A stretch of DNA of 64,000 bases. It comes from Deltaproteobacteria bacterium. GTDB taxonomy: Bacteria > Myxococcota_A > Polyangia > JAAYKL01. Shown here one piece after another: positions 10,096 through 20,304 of this stretch. The stretch spans positions 1-64,000 of the forward strand of contig JAFGQN010000077.1 of NCBI GenBank assembly GCA_016935665.1. The letters run 5' to 3'. The notes under the pieces are model-generated. The model was not told where the DNA came from and ran no database searches. It worked only from the letters and a program-made list of their open reading frames with translations. The stretch's first letter is position 1; each line of letters starts with the position of its first letter. Made by a program: the position numbers and the translations under genes.

Positions 10096-11919
10096 TCACG
10101 TTGGAAATATATTCCGAAGAGCCTTTGCCAAATCCGAAGGTGAGTATGGTTTGGGAATGAAAGCAACTTCCCCCTCCTGCTGAAAATCTCTGACACGCTC
10201 AATGTTTCGTGTATAGCCAGATACCAGAATGATTGGTACAGATGGTCTAATTTGGCGCAATCGGGTCAATGTTGCCGCCCCATCCAGTCCTGGCATAATT
10301 AAATCAAGCAGTACGAGCGTAATCCTGTCATTTGTTTCGAATATGGCTATGGCGTCCTCGCCGCCTGTTGCGCTAACGACATTGCATCCCAGCGTTTTCA
10401 ACATCCTGACGCCAGCCCTCAAAACTATAGGTTCATCATCCACAAGCAGGATGGTATGGCCGACCAGAATGGACACATCCATTTCAGCTCCCTGCTGTGC
10501 ATCTATTTTTCGCATTTTCAAATTTACATTGGCTTTAGGGAACCACAGGGTCACGGTCGTTCCTTTACCCACAGCAGACTGCAAATGAATTTTCCCTCCG
10601 TGACTCTGCATGACACCATATGCCATCGCCAACCCCAGTCCCGTTCCCTGCCCTACTGGCTTTGTGGTAAAAAATGGCTCAAACGCACGCTGCCGTGTAT
10701 CTTCATCCATTCCTTCCCCGGAATCCTGTACATGTATCCATACACCGTCTGAATCGCTATATGAAGTAACAGTCAGGGAACCACCGCTTTCCATAGCATC
10801 ATGTGCGTTCAGACAAATATTCATCAGCGCTGCCTCAATCTGATTCTGGTCTCCTTCAATCTGCGGCAAATTGGGTTCAAGACGATTTTCATATTTTATA
10901 TCCTTACTTGATGTCTTACTGGCCGTCGCAAGAATATTCAGAACGGATTGATTTAGTGAAAACAATTCCTTACTCAAATTTGATTTTCGAGTGAACCCAA
11001 GGAGACTACCCGTGAGCTGAGCGCCACGTTTACATGCTGCTGATATGTTCTCGATATCTTCAAACCCAATATCGCATTGGGCGTGTTCCGTCTGATGTGC
11101 ATGCGCAGAACCGACAATAGCATTCAAAATGTTGTTCAAATCGTGGGCAACACCACCCGCCAGGCGTCCTATCGCTTCCATTTTCTTGGCATCCTGTTGA
11201 ATTTCCAATACCTCCTTCTTTTCTGAGACGTTCCGAAGATGGCAAATCCATTTGATGCCATCCTCACGCACATCCGCAGATGAAAACCACAGCTGTAAGT
11301 ATATTTTTGTCCCTGCGCCATGTTGCACAATACGTTCATATTCGCCTTTGGACGATTGCGCCTCCCGAATCATTGCGTTGAAATCAGCTGGCTTTTCTCC
11401 CAGGAACGTCAAAGAATCCAGAACGTTTTTTCCAGGGAAATCCACGCTGGAAATGCCGGTGTGCTCGGTAACGGCAGGATTCGCCTCCAACACCTGCCCC
11501 GTCGCATCGAGCAGTAAAATACCTTCACCGCTCTGCCTGAAAATCATTTTATATCGGTTTTCGGACGCTCGAAGCATCGATTCAATATTATTTCTATCAA
11601 TGATATAAGCACGAATACGATTCACACCATAAACCAAAAGAATGCTTGCAACAAAGGGCGGGATCGCACGTGTGGGCGGTTCAACCAGTTCCATACCGGG
11701 CACATAGAGCATCACGACACATGAAATCCCCCAATTGGCAAATAAAACCAAAAGACCAGGGCCAAATCCGAAAAAAAGAGTCGCAACCACGGGAGCAGCC
11801 ATGCAAAGCACATTTACTGTCGGGCCCACTAAAGGAACGAGTATCCAAAGCAGCGACACAAAAACGGCTGTAACCAGTCCAACGATGGCCCACTTCATCC
11901 TATCAGACATCGTTTTCAT
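10096..11919 (-). CDS. hybrid sensor histidine kinase with C-terminal receiver
   Basis: The protein is 607 residues with this start. Three or four hydrophobic segments (about 5-100) form a MASE-like membrane region without a large periplasmic loop. A PAS domain follows (about 125-235), then a HisKA H-box (AGGVAHDLNNILNA), HATPase_c with N-box (MNICLNAHDAM), G1 (DSGEGMD) and G2 (GTGLGLA), and a C-terminal receiver (about 485-600) with VDDE, phospho-Asp in LLDLIMPG and Lys in IPKPYS. An internal phosphotransfer from His to Asp is expected. With no DNA-binding output, the signal must pass on to an Hpt protein, or the receiver modulates the kinase. ATG at 11919 has AGGAG and AAGG upstream. GTG at 12006 would add 29 residues, and ATG at 11910 is also possible. 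Confidence 0.9.
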   Translation of the reverse strand: MKTMSDRMKWAIVGLVTAVFVSLLWILVPLVGPTVNVLCMAAPVVATLFFGFGPGLLVLFANWGISCVVMLYVPGMELVEPPTRAIPPFVASILLVYGVNRIRAYIIDRNNIESMLRASENRYKMIFRQSGEGILLLDATGQVLEANPAVTEHTGISSVDFPGKNVLDSLTFLGEKPADFNAMIREAQSSKGEYERIVQHGAGTKIYLQLWFSSADVREDGIKWICHLRNVSEKKEVLEIQQDAKKMEAIGRLAGGVAHDLNNILNAIVGSAHAHQTEHAQCDIGFEDIENISAACKRGAQLTGSLLGFTRKSNLSKELFSLNQSVLNILATASKTSSKDIKYENRLEPNLPQIEGDQNQIEAALMNICLNAHDAMESGGSLTVTSYSDSDGVWIHVQDSGEGMDEDTRQRAFEPFFTTKPVGQGTGLGLAMAYGVMQSHGGKIHLQSAVGKGTTVTLWFPKANVNLKMRKIDAQQGAEMDVSILVGHTILLVDDEPIVLRAGVRMLKTLGCNVVSATGGEDAIAIFETNDRITLVLLDLIMPGLDGAATLTRLRQIRPSVPIILVSGYTRNIERVRDFQQEGEVAFIPKPYSPSDLAKALRNIFPT

Positions 11920-12132
11920 CCTTTCTCGTCTCCTCTCCTCAGCAATCCAACGAACAACCGGAAGCGATATTCCCGCAACATAATCGTTGAACGATTTTTT
12001 TTTCACAAAGCCTGGTTACCAGAATTATCAAGCCTATGATGTATCACCGGTTTGAAACAAACACAATTGTCAGAGAGTAAAATTGAAATTCAGAAGTGAG
12101 TCAGTAGAAAGCCGCGCAAATATCGCTAAAAA

Positions 12133-14124
12133 TTATTCAACAATAATCAGACGACAGGAAGATGGGCAATCATCATCGGATCTGAAGTTGCCATCGTCGC
12201 AATCTTCAAATTCTTCCTGTACCTCGCCATCCCCGCAGAATTCGGCCAGCTTACATCCTTCTCCACATTCACCGTAGCCGCCATCATTCTCGCCATCGTC
12301 ACACTCTTCACCCAAAGATACAATGCCGTCACCACATTCCGGTTCGCATTCGCTGCGGGCGGTATCAAATCCACCAAGGGTAAATTTATAGCTGGACCCT
12401 TCACGCCGACGCTCTGCCTGGAAAACGGCGATTTCATATACCTTGCCATCTTCAAGACCATGAGAATCCTCAAGATCCTGCAGGGTGAACTCGTCCTCAA
12501 CGGGCACGTGGATCCCCCCTAAGTCGATGGCCAATTTACGATTCACAAAAACCCATACGTCATCATCACCGGCAAACTCAAATTTCTGACTGGCTTTGGA
12601 GTCATATTTAAACCAGAAACGCACTTCGGAAGTAAAAAAGAAATTGTGCTCAAACGAGTAACCCTTGGGTTCGTCTACATTGTTGGCATCCAGGAAGCTC
12701 TCTTCATAAATCCACATACCTTCGTAGACAGGATCGGAAATTTTCGCTTCGTAAGAATCATTATCGATACCCTGTCCATCAATTGGGAAAAATACCGGGT
12801 TCCCATCAAATTCCTCGCGGTCATCCAGCTCTTCGAAACGCACCGCACATGCCATGTCTTTGTCGCCCCAGGGTTCGCAGGGATAAAAACACAGCATTTC
12901 ATCGTCGTCAAATGTTTCACCATCTGCACAATCATGGTCGTCACAGGAACTATTGTCGCCGCCTTCGCCACACCACAACGCCTGATAATCCGCTTTTTCA
13001 GATTCAAAATCGAGAACACGCGACCAACGGGTGCCATCGTCCAGCCATCTATTCACATAGTCCCCGTCATCATTTTTCCAAAGAACAATGGAAGTGGAAA
13101 TAACAGCTTTATCGCCTTCATCATGCTTGTACCAGTTCAGAAAGCTCTCGGGACTCTCCACGTCGTTACACTCGTCCGGATTTTTTCCAACGGACGGATC
13201 ACCGTAATCGGGGTCCAACTCCGGTTTTCCATCTGCATTCAACGTATCTTTCACCATGTTTGGCGATTCAACTTTACAGCCCCCATCCGCTTCTTCGTCT
13301 TCAGACATGGTGAACTGGTCAAAGTCGGGATCGCCATCCTTGAAATCTTTGTAAATAACAGGAACTTCCATGGAGTCACCCAGTTTAACGTCTTCGTTGC
13401 AGGTGAAACCTTCCTCTACCCGACATTTGGAATTGCAACCGTCACCGTCGATGGTGTTGCCATCGTCGCAATCCTCGTCCCCCAGCACCAGACCGTCGCC
13501 GCATTCGGAAGTGCAGGCGCCATCGGAACAATTGGGCTCATTCTGACAATAAATATCGCAGCCGTCGAAAGGCAATTTGTTGCCATCATCACAGCCTTCA
13601 GCACCTTCCCGTTTTTTATCACCACAGGTGGTCTTTTCACATTTGCTCGGTTTGCCATCGCATTTCCAACCAATTTCAACTTTACATTTGGAACTGCAGC
13701 CATCGTCATTTTTATCATTTCCATCGTCGCACATCTCAGGCAGCAATGGATCGCCATCTCCGCAACGCGCCATCCGGTGGCAGGGTTTGCCGGGAGGTTG
13801 ACAGGACCAGCCGGGTTCCACTTCGAGACAGTTATCTGTACAACCATCTCCGCTTTCGGTATTGCTGTCATCGCAGGCTTCCTTATCGCCCAATTCGCCA
13901 TCACCACAAGTATTACCGTCCCCGTCGCCATCGCCATCGCCATCGCTATCGCCATCACCATCGCCATCGCTATCGCCGTCACCATCACCATCGCTATCGC
14001 CATCTGAATCGGAATCCCCGTTGCCAGTTCCCTCCCCGCCAGGTTGATCCAAACCGTCACTCCCACAGGCAATTATCCAGCCGGCCAGAACTCCGAACAA
14101 GATTAAGTGTCTTAAATGTATCAT
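12133..14124 (-). CDS. fibro-slime domain, DUF4215-repeat lipoprotein (paralogue 1)
   Basis: The protein is 663 residues. The signal peptide ends in Ile-Ile-Ala-Cys with the lipid-acceptor Cys at 20. Residues 30-72 are a Gly-Asp-Ser-Asp linker. Residues 75-245 hold several Myxococcus-type cysteine repeats (CGDG...EACDDSN, CGDGLVLGDEDCDDGN). The centre (about 250-600) is a fibro-slime/PA14-like domain with the hallmarks GNPVFFPIDGQGID, FTSEVRFWFKYD, FAGDDDVWVFVN and DLGGIHVP. Two more CGDG repeats end the protein. The family is secreted and is associated with extracellular matrix or carbohydrate binding in myxobacteria and Fibrobacter-like organisms. ATG at 14124 has an ideal GGAGGT. Two paralogues follow upstream on the same strand, so local duplication is clear. 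The ligand is unknown. Confidence 0.88.
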   Translation of the reverse strand: MIHLRHLILFGVLAGWIIACGSDGLDQPGGEGTGNGDSDSDGDSDGDGDGDSDGDGDGDSDGDGDGDGDGNTCGDGELGDKEACDDSNTESGDGCTDNCLEVEPGWSCQPPGKPCHRMARCGDGDPLLPEMCDDGNDKNDDGCSSKCKVEIGWKCDGKPSKCEKTTCGDKKREGAEGCDDGNKLPFDGCDIYCQNEPNCSDGACTSECGDGLVLGDEDCDDGNTIDGDGCNSKCRVEEGFTCNEDVKLGDSMEVPVIYKDFKDGDPDFDQFTMSEDEEADGGCKVESPNMVKDTLNADGKPELDPDYGDPSVGKNPDECNDVESPESFLNWYKHDEGDKAVISTSIVLWKNDDGDYVNRWLDDGTRWSRVLDFESEKADYQALWCGEGGDNSSCDDHDCADGETFDDDEMLCFYPCEPWGDKDMACAVRFEELDDREEFDGNPVFFPIDGQGIDNDSYEAKISDPVYEGMWIYEESFLDANNVDEPKGYSFEHNFFFTSEVRFWFKYDSKASQKFEFAGDDDVWVFVNRKLAIDLGGIHVPVEDEFTLQDLEDSHGLEDGKVYEIAVFQAERRREGSSYKFTLGGFDTARSECEPECGDGIVSLGEECDDGENDGGYGECGEGCKLAEFCGDGEVQEEFEDCDDGNFRSDDDCPSSCRLIIVE
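13924..14004 (-). repeat. hexanucleotide-like tract encoding the acidic linker
   Basis: The plus strand reads as repeated GCCATC-type hexamers (GCCATC, GCTATC, ACCATC), which on the coding strand are GAT-GGC/GAT-GGT/GAT-AGC codons for the Asp-Gly-Asp-Ser linker of the lipoprotein. Such tracts vary in length by slippage. They also create long spurious open frames on the opposite strand. Confidence 0.7.
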
Positions 14125-14573
14125 TTGTTACCTCCATGCAGTGCCGCGAACTTGTACCCGCGCAGCAACGGATTAATAATTTTCGACTTTGAAACACCGA
14201 GTATGCCCTATAAGATGGGCACAGTTAAAAAAATTATGATCGCGTTTCAAGCTGAATTCATATCTCCCAAATTTTAACATAGTTATAATTCGGAAAAAAG
14301 AACAAACTGGGCAGAAGATGCAGAACTGACGCGTTTTCCGTGTTGTTTTTTTCCAGTCCTGATATAAAAAATGCACCAATGAAATCCCACGGAAAGCATG
14401 ATTGAACTATTCTGCTGAACGTGAAAAAAATCGCATACAGACAAATATCCATCTGTTGGCAATTAATCCAACACTAATTTTTGCTGTCACTTTTTTTTTG
14501 GCGGCGGGCACTTTAATCGACTATCGCAGCGATATGCGCGTCAATGTGATCATTAAATCCGGTATACGTGCAA
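14125..14573. other. 449-base intergenic region between fibro-slime genes 1 and 2
   Basis: No credible gene is seen. It contains the ribosome-binding site of paralogue 1 and an imperfect 21-base palindrome at 14270-14290 (arms AATTTTAAC and GTTATAATT, one mismatch), which shares its half-site with the palindrome at 3359-3378. It also contains A/T-rich tracts that may hold the promoter of paralogue 1. No strong hairpin followed by a T-run was found for termination of paralogue 2. The region length suggests that paralogue 1 has its own promoter. Confidence 0.5.
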
Positions 14574-16499
14574 TCACTCCACAATTATTTCTCGGCAAGA
14601 ATTGGGACAATCGTCGTCGTTGAAAAAATTTCCATCGTCGCAGTCTTCAAATTCAGACTGCACTTCCCCATCTCCACAATACTCACTTAGTCGACATTTG
14701 TCAGTGCAACCGCCATAACTGCCATCATTCACACCGTCATCACACTGTTCACCGATAGACACGACGCCGTCGCCACACTCCGGAGTGCACTCACTTCTTG
14801 CCATGTTAAAGCCCCCCAGCGTCAGCTTGTAACTGGACCCCTGCTGTTGACGCTCCGCCTGAAAAACCTGAATTTCGTAGACCTTCCCATCCTCCAATCC
14901 AAAACTGTCATCCAAATCCTGCAAGGTGAATTCCCCCTCCACAGGTACGTGAATTCCCCCCAAATCCACGGCCAGACGCCCGTTTACAAAAACCCATACA
15001 TCGTCATCACCAACAAAATTGAGGGTCTGGTTCGCTGCACTATCATAGGGAAACCAAAACCGAACTTCACTGGTAAACAGAAAATTGTGTTTCATTGAAT
15101 ATCCCGCAGGGGCATCCAAATTGTTTTCATTTATATAGGTCTGTTCATCCGCCCAGCTCCCGGTGTAAACCTGAGCGGGTATCACTGCCGTTTCTGTCGC
15201 CTTGTCAATGCCCTTTCCATCCAGGGGAAAAAACACCGGATTTCCGTCAAAAAGAATTTTGTTTCCCTCCCCCACCCATCTGGCACAAATCTGATTACTC
15301 CCCCAGGCAGAACAGGGATTCAGACATTCCCAGTCATCCCCAACATAACCCATTTCCTCACAGGCGGCGCAATCGAACTCCACGTTGTTTTCCGCACACC
15401 ATTCCTCGCCGTTTTTAATGGTTTTCACCCATTGCGTCCCGTCATCCAACCATCGGTTCACATAGTCCCCGTTTTCGTTTTGCCAAAGCGTCAGCTTCCC
15501 GGATACCACGGATCCGTCATCTACAGCGTGGTTGTACCAGTCGCTAAAACTCTGTTGAGATTCAATATCATCACAGCCATCGGGGTTTTCAGACAAAATC
15601 GCCCTATATTCGGGATTGAACTGCGGCTTCCCGTTGTCGGACAACTTTTCCAGCACCAACCCTTTGGAGGCGAGCATGCATCCTTCCAACTCCCGGTTCT
15701 CAAAATCGGGGTGCTTTCCGCTAATAAAATCGCGATACACAACCGGTACTTCCATTGACTCCCCCAAAGTGGTGTTGTCCGAGCATTCGTAGCCGTCTTC
15801 CACCTGACAGTCACTGTTGCACCCGTCGCCGTTCACAGCGTTCGCATCATCACAGTCTTCCCCCAATACCAAACCATCACCACAGCTGGAAGTGCAGCCA
15901 TCAGCAGTGCAGCTTGGCTCTTTTCGACAATCCACAGAACAGCCATCACCGGAAATACCATTTCCGTCGTCACAACTTTCGGCGCCTTCAAGCACACCGT
16001 TTCCACAATCTGTTGGTTCACATTTGCTGGGCACCCCCTCACACTTATATCCATGTTCCGTCTGACATTTATCGCTGCAGCCATCGCCATCTTTCATGTT
16101 CCCATCGTCACACAACTCTGGCAGCAATACGAAACCATCGCCACAAATGGCCATGCGATGACATGGCTCTCCCGCCGGAACGCAGGACCAACCAGATTCT
16201 ACCCACAGACAATCAGCCATGCATCCATCCCCATTTTCGTGTCCGCCATCATCACATGCTTCGTCGTCATCCAGAATGCCATCGCCACAATTGGGGGGCA
16301 TACCATCCGAGTCCCATGCAGACGTATCCGCATCCGAATCGCTATCCCCATCTGCGTCAGAATCCCCATCGCCATCCGAATCGGCATTTGAATCGCTGTT
16401 CGCATCACGGCCCGACGGCCGCCCCCGATCCGCCTCGGAGCATGCCCAATGTACTAAAATTGCAATTACCAATAATATGCTGCAATGCTTTCGAAACAT
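14574..16499 (-). CDS. fibro-slime domain, DUF4215-repeat lipoprotein (paralogue 2)
   Basis: The protein is 641 residues. The signal sequence (MFRKHCSILLVIAILVHWAC) puts the likely lipidated Cys at 20, exactly as in the two neighbours. An Asp/Ser/Gly linker (about 28-60) leads into DUF4215-type cysteine repeats (CGDGILDDDEACDDGG, CGNGVLEGAESCDDGN, CGDGLVLGEDCDDAN). The fibro-slime domain follows with GNPVFFPLDGKGID, FTSEVRFWFPYD, FVGDDDVWVFVN and DLGGIHVP, and two terminal CGDG repeats close the protein. ATG at 16499 is preceded by GGAGGAAG. The frame is open further upstream to a TTG at 16586, but that would bury the signal peptide. The expected location is the outer membrane surface or matrix. 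Identity to paralogue 1 appears high in the C-terminal half and lower in the middle. Confidence 0.88.
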   Translation of the reverse strand: MFRKHCSILLVIAILVHWACSEADRGRPSGRDANSDSNADSDGDGDSDADGDSDSDADTSAWDSDGMPPNCGDGILDDDEACDDGGHENGDGCMADCLWVESGWSCVPAGEPCHRMAICGDGFVLLPELCDDGNMKDGDGCSDKCQTEHGYKCEGVPSKCEPTDCGNGVLEGAESCDDGNGISGDGCSVDCRKEPSCTADGCTSSCGDGLVLGEDCDDANAVNGDGCNSDCQVEDGYECSDNTTLGESMEVPVVYRDFISGKHPDFENRELEGCMLASKGLVLEKLSDNGKPQFNPEYRAILSENPDGCDDIESQQSFSDWYNHAVDDGSVVSGKLTLWQNENGDYVNRWLDDGTQWVKTIKNGEEWCAENNVEFDCAACEEMGYVGDDWECLNPCSAWGSNQICARWVGEGNKILFDGNPVFFPLDGKGIDKATETAVIPAQVYTGSWADEQTYINENNLDAPAGYSMKHNFLFTSEVRFWFPYDSAANQTLNFVGDDDVWVFVNGRLAVDLGGIHVPVEGEFTLQDLDDSFGLEDGKVYEIQVFQAERQQQGSSYKLTLGGFNMARSECTPECGDGVVSIGEQCDDGVNDGSYGGCTDKCRLSEYCGDGEVQSEFEDCDDGNFFNDDDCPNSCREIIVE

Positions 16500-16718
16500 T
16501 TCTTCCTCCCTGGAACGGGCACATAGTTCAACCATCGAAACAAAACTGCCACAACCTATAATATGTAAAGATAACGTCTTTTCCAAACAAATTATTGATT
16601 ACGCGACCCCGAACGATTGCCCAGTTCTGAAAAGAACCGTTGTATTCGGTGAAAAACCATCGTATGACAAATGGAAATCAGAAAGCCAGACAATCACTCC
16701 GGCAAAAACAGCTGGTTG

Positions 16719-18713
16719 CTACTCAACAATAATATCTCTGCAGGACGCCGGGCACGCATCGCCACCGAGGAAATTGCCATCGTCGCAATCCTCGTATTCT
16801 TCCTGTACAATACCGTCACCGCAGTATTCACTCAATTTGCAGTCCTTTGTGCAGCCACCGTAACCGCCGTCATTGATACCATCATCGCACTGTTCCCCCA
16901 AAGACAGAACACCATCGCCGCATTCCGGCCGACATTCACTGCGGGCAGTGTTGAAACCACCGAGAGTCAATCTAAATGACGAGCCTTCTGGTTTTCTTTC
17001 CGCATGGAATATATTAATCCGATAGACACCGCCATCATTCATTCCATAGCTGTGTGTGGCATCAATCGTAACACTTCCATCTTCAGGAACATGGACGCCC
17101 CCCAAATCAACCACAAGGTAACCATTCACAAACACCCATACATCATCGTCACCAGTAAAATTCAAGATGGCCTTTTTGTCGGCTTCATATTTGAACCAAT
17201 AAGTAATTTCTGATGTAAAGGAAAAATTGTGGTTAACCTCCTTGCCCAGCACCGCCTCCTCCCATGGCCATCCCACATATCCGTATTGCTCTGGTACTTT
17301 AGCGGGTTCACTCTCGGACCCAACACCATCCAGCGGAAAAAACAACGGATTGCCGTCATAATACGTTCTTGGCGCTCCATATTCACATACATCCCAGTTT
17401 TCGTATCCCTCACTCGCGTTACTCTGTCCGCAGGGATTGCGACATTCATACCCTTCCACTCCAGCCGCGAAATTTGGGCAATCATCGCAAGTGGCTGGAT
17501 TCGGGGACGTCAGGCAGGTGCGGTTCGCATAATTATCGGGACACGGCGAAGAGCAAATGTAGTCGGGATAATCTGCAACCGCATCAGGGCATTCCTCTTC
17601 GCAGTCGGCGTCCTCAAGATATGTGCATTCGACAACCTCGGGACCTTTCCCACAGAATGACATTTTAGCGTCGTCTATAAATACCCAGCTCTCGCCATCC
17701 TCGCCGTAACGATTGACAAAGTTGCCATTTCCATCGGGATACAGCACAATCTGACCCACCTTCGTGGGCGATGTATGATACCATTCGTTGAATGTGGCTT
17801 CAGATGTTACACAGGCATCCCCTCCCACATTGCTGGAAAGCACTGGTTTCCAATCCGGCCCAATCCGATCTTCAACCATACCGGTAACCAGACTGTCGCA
17901 AGCTTCACCGAGGTCGAAATCGGAATGGCTATTGGAGAAATCCCTGAAAACAGCATCAACGGTCAGAGTGCAATCTTCCTCGTTCAGGCACCCTTCCTGT
18001 TTGCATTCATACCCGTCCTCCGCTTTGCACTGAGAAGAACACCCATCTCCGTCGATTCGGTTGCCATCATCACATTCCTCGCCCAGCACCAGTCCATCCC
18101 CACATTCCGAAGCACACTCCCCGTCACTGCAATCGGGCTCCTTCTGACAAATGGCGGAACACCCATCGAAGGGGATGTCATTGCCATCATCACAACTTTC
18201 AGCGCCTTCCTGCTCGCTATCGCCACAGATTGTCTCGGTACACACGCTGGGTTCACCTTCGCATTTGTAGCCTATTTCCACCTTGCAAAAATCGCTGCAA
18301 CCGTCACCATTCTCCGTGTTATGGTCATCGCATAATTCGGGTAAAATGATGTCCCCGTCCCCGCAGATAGCCATTCTATGACATGGTTTTCCTGGCGGAT
18401 TGCAGGAATACCCTTCTTCCACTTCGAGACAGTCGCCTTTGCAGCCATCGCCATTATCGTGATTGCCATCATCGCAGGCTTCGGTCTTATCAAGTGCGCC
18501 ATCCGCGCAGGTGCCAGGCATTTTATCCGTGTCATAATCCGAATCACCATCGGCATCCGAATCGCCATCGCTGTCCGCATCGGCATCGGAATCCACATCA
18601 CTATCCACATCTGCCGATGTTCCTTCCCCGCCTGGCCGTCCCGAAGACGTTTCACACGCAAACAACCCAATACTCAAAAGGGCCATCACTAATAATTTTT
18701 GCATTCGCGGCAT
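16719..18713 (-). CDS. fibro-slime domain, DUF4215-repeat lipoprotein (paralogue 3)
   Basis: The protein is 664 residues. Its signal peptide ends with Gly-Leu-Phe-Ala-Cys, again with Cys at 20. It has the same order as the other two: Asp-rich linker, four or so CGDG...CDDGN repeats, fibro-slime domain (GNPLFFPLDGVGSE, FTSEITYWFKYE, FTGDDDVWVFVN, DLGGVHVP) and terminal CGDG repeats. It differs by a Cys-rich insertion at about 380-450 (for example CTYLEDADCEEECPD and CDDCPNFAAGVEGYECRNPC), which looks like extra disulfide-bonded modules. ATG at 18713 with GGAGG nine bases upstream fixes the start. It is the most upstream of the three, so if they share a transcript it begins here. It is probably a surface adhesin or matrix protein. 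The partner is unknown. Confidence 0.88.
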   Translation of the reverse strand: MPRMQKLLVMALLSIGLFACETSSGRPGGEGTSADVDSDVDSDADADSDGDSDADGDSDYDTDKMPGTCADGALDKTEACDDGNHDNGDGCKGDCLEVEEGYSCNPPGKPCHRMAICGDGDIILPELCDDHNTENGDGCSDFCKVEIGYKCEGEPSVCTETICGDSEQEGAESCDDGNDIPFDGCSAICQKEPDCSDGECASECGDGLVLGEECDDGNRIDGDGCSSQCKAEDGYECKQEGCLNEEDCTLTVDAVFRDFSNSHSDFDLGEACDSLVTGMVEDRIGPDWKPVLSSNVGGDACVTSEATFNEWYHTSPTKVGQIVLYPDGNGNFVNRYGEDGESWVFIDDAKMSFCGKGPEVVECTYLEDADCEEECPDAVADYPDYICSSPCPDNYANRTCLTSPNPATCDDCPNFAAGVEGYECRNPCGQSNASEGYENWDVCEYGAPRTYYDGNPLFFPLDGVGSESEPAKVPEQYGYVGWPWEEAVLGKEVNHNFSFTSEITYWFKYEADKKAILNFTGDDDVWVFVNGYLVVDLGGVHVPEDGSVTIDATHSYGMNDGGVYRINIFHAERKPEGSSFRLTLGGFNTARSECRPECGDGVLSLGEQCDDGINDGGYGGCTKDCKLSEYCGDGIVQEEYEDCDDGNFLGGDACPASCRDIIVE

Positions 18714-18891
18714 CTTAAGAACCTCCAAAAAAAAATCAATACAAGATGCTTAAAGTCCAAAGTGCTCACACACTTTGAGATTCGTAAACGACTATATAAC
18801 GAAATCAGCTAATTTAATAAGAAAATTTTACCTGCAAAAGAATAAAACAGTCTTTATAAAATCGCTGCCGCGAAGAAGGTAGAGGAATGTA

Positions 18892-20304
18892 TCAATATCG
18901 GTAATGCTCAGGCTTGTACGGTCCTTCTACTGAAACACCAATATAATCCGCCTGTTCCCTGCTGAGAGTGGTGAGTTTTACGCCCAGTTTTTCCAGATGG
19001 AGTCTGGCCACTTCTTCATCCAGAATTTTAGGCAACATATATACGCCAACTGCCGGTTTTTCTTTAGCCAGCGCAATTTGTGCAAGGGTTTGATTGGTAA
19101 ATGAATTGGACATTACAAAACTGGGATGACCGGTTGCGCACCCGAGATTAACCAGACGCCCCTCCGCCAGAATAAATATCGAATGCCCTTCCTTAAACGT
19201 CCATTTGTCCACCTGTGGCTTAATTTCCAATTTCGTCACTCCCGGCCATTTTTCCAACGCGGACATCTGAATCTCATTATCGAAGTGACCAATATTGCAA
19301 ACGATGGATTGATCGCGCATTTTCGACATATGTTCTGCCGTGATGACATCTTTATTGCCAGTAGTTGTTACAAATACGTTGGCTTCGCAAAGAGCATCCT
19401 CAACTGTTGTTACCTCATATCCTTCCATCGCGGCCTGCAACGCACATATCGGATCGATTTCGGTTACCAGAACCCGCGCACCAAATCCACGCATGGACTG
19501 TGCACATCCTTTCCCCACGTCGCCATACCCACACACACACACTGTTTTTCCGGCGATCATTACATCGGTTGCGCGTTTAATTCCGTCCGCCAATGACTCA
19601 CGGCATCCATAAAGGTTGTCAAATTTAGATTTAGTAACCGAATCGTTAACATTATATGCCGGAAACAGTAATTTTCCGTTTTTCAACATTTCGTACAGAC
19701 GATGGACACCCGTCGTCGTTTCTTCAGATACGCCAATAATTTCTTTGGCTGCATCACGCCATTTGGAGGGAGATTCCAACACGAGTTTGTGGAGCAATTT
19801 TTCAATAATTATCTCTTCCTGAACAGTACTGGTTATTTCGGGCAGTTTCCGGGATTTCTCGTAATCCTTTTCCAAATCAACACCCTTGTGGATCAACAAA
19901 GTAGCGTCGCCACCGTCGTCCACAATCAGGGTTGGGCCTTTGCCACCGGGGAACGTAAGCGCTTCATTGGTGCACCACCAATACTCTTCCAGATTTTCCC
20001 CTTTCCAGGCAAAAACAGGAACGCCACTGGCAGCAATCGCCGCAGCGGCATGATCCTGCGTGGAAAAAATATTACAACTGGCCCATCGAACGTCCGCTCC
20101 CAGCTCTACCAGCGTTTCAATGAGAACGGCGGTTTGAATAGTCATGTGCAGAGATCCGGTGATCCGCTGACCGGCAAGTGGTTTTTCTTTCCCGTATTTC
20201 TCACGCACGGACATCAGTCCAGGCATCTCTTTTTCTGCAATTTCTATTTCCTTACGGCCAAAATCCGCCAGACCGATATCTTTCACTTTGTAATCGTTAC
20301 TCAT
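18892..20304 (-). CDS. ahcY: S-adenosylhomocysteine hydrolase (adenosylhomocysteinase)
   Basis: This 470-residue enzyme reversibly hydrolyses S-adenosylhomocysteine to adenosine and homocysteine in the cytosol, which removes product inhibition of methyltransferases. The sequence shows the conserved N-terminal [19 protein letters not shown], the substrate-binding [12 protein letters not shown], the NAD-binding [15 protein letters not shown] and the C-terminal KPEHYRY that completes the neighbouring active site in the tetramer. Length and motifs are normal for the bacterial/eukaryotic type with the internal insert. ATG at 20304 has GGGAAGG ahead. It is divergent from ubiE, a SAM-dependent methyltransferase that produces the substrate, which makes functional sense. 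No SAH riboswitch was recognised in the 220-base leader. Confidence 0.97.
   Translation of the reverse strand: MSNDYKVKDIGLADFGRKEIEIAEKEMPGLMSVREKYGKEKPLAGQRITGSLHMTIQTAVLIETLVELGADVRWASCNIFSTQDHAAAAIAASGVPVFAWKGENLEEYWWCTNEALTFPGGKGPTLIVDDGGDATLLIHKGVDLEKDYEKSRKLPEITSTVQEEIIIEKLLHKLVLESPSKWRDAAKEIIGVSEETTTGVHRLYEMLKNGKLLFPAYNVNDSVTKSKFDNLYGCRESLADGIKRATDVMIAGKTVCVCGYGDVGKGCAQSMRGFGARVLVTEIDPICALQAAMEGYEVTTVEDALCEANVFVTTTGNKDVITAEHMSKMRDQSIVCNIGHFDNEIQMSALEKWPGVTKLEIKPQVDKWTFKEGHSIFILAEGRLVNLGCATGHPSFVMSNSFTNQTLAQIALAKEKPAVGVYMLPKILDEEVARLHLEKLGVKLTTLSREQADYIGVSVEGPYKPEHYRY

Noticed and set aside
13924..14004. Short repeated units considered as a CRISPR array
   Set aside because: The units are 6-base codon-pair repeats inside a coding region with no spacers.
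12646..14007. 453-codon open frame on the plus strand opposite fibro-slime gene 1
   Set aside because: It arises from GAT/GGC codon bias of the acidic, Cys-rich gene on the minus strand. Its product is Ala/Ile/Thr repeats, and it has no ribosome-binding site.
15755..16561. 268-codon plus-strand frame opposite fibro-slime gene 2
   Set aside because: Product is His/Pro/Arg-rich and the frame lies wholly inside a well supported minus-strand lipoprotein gene.
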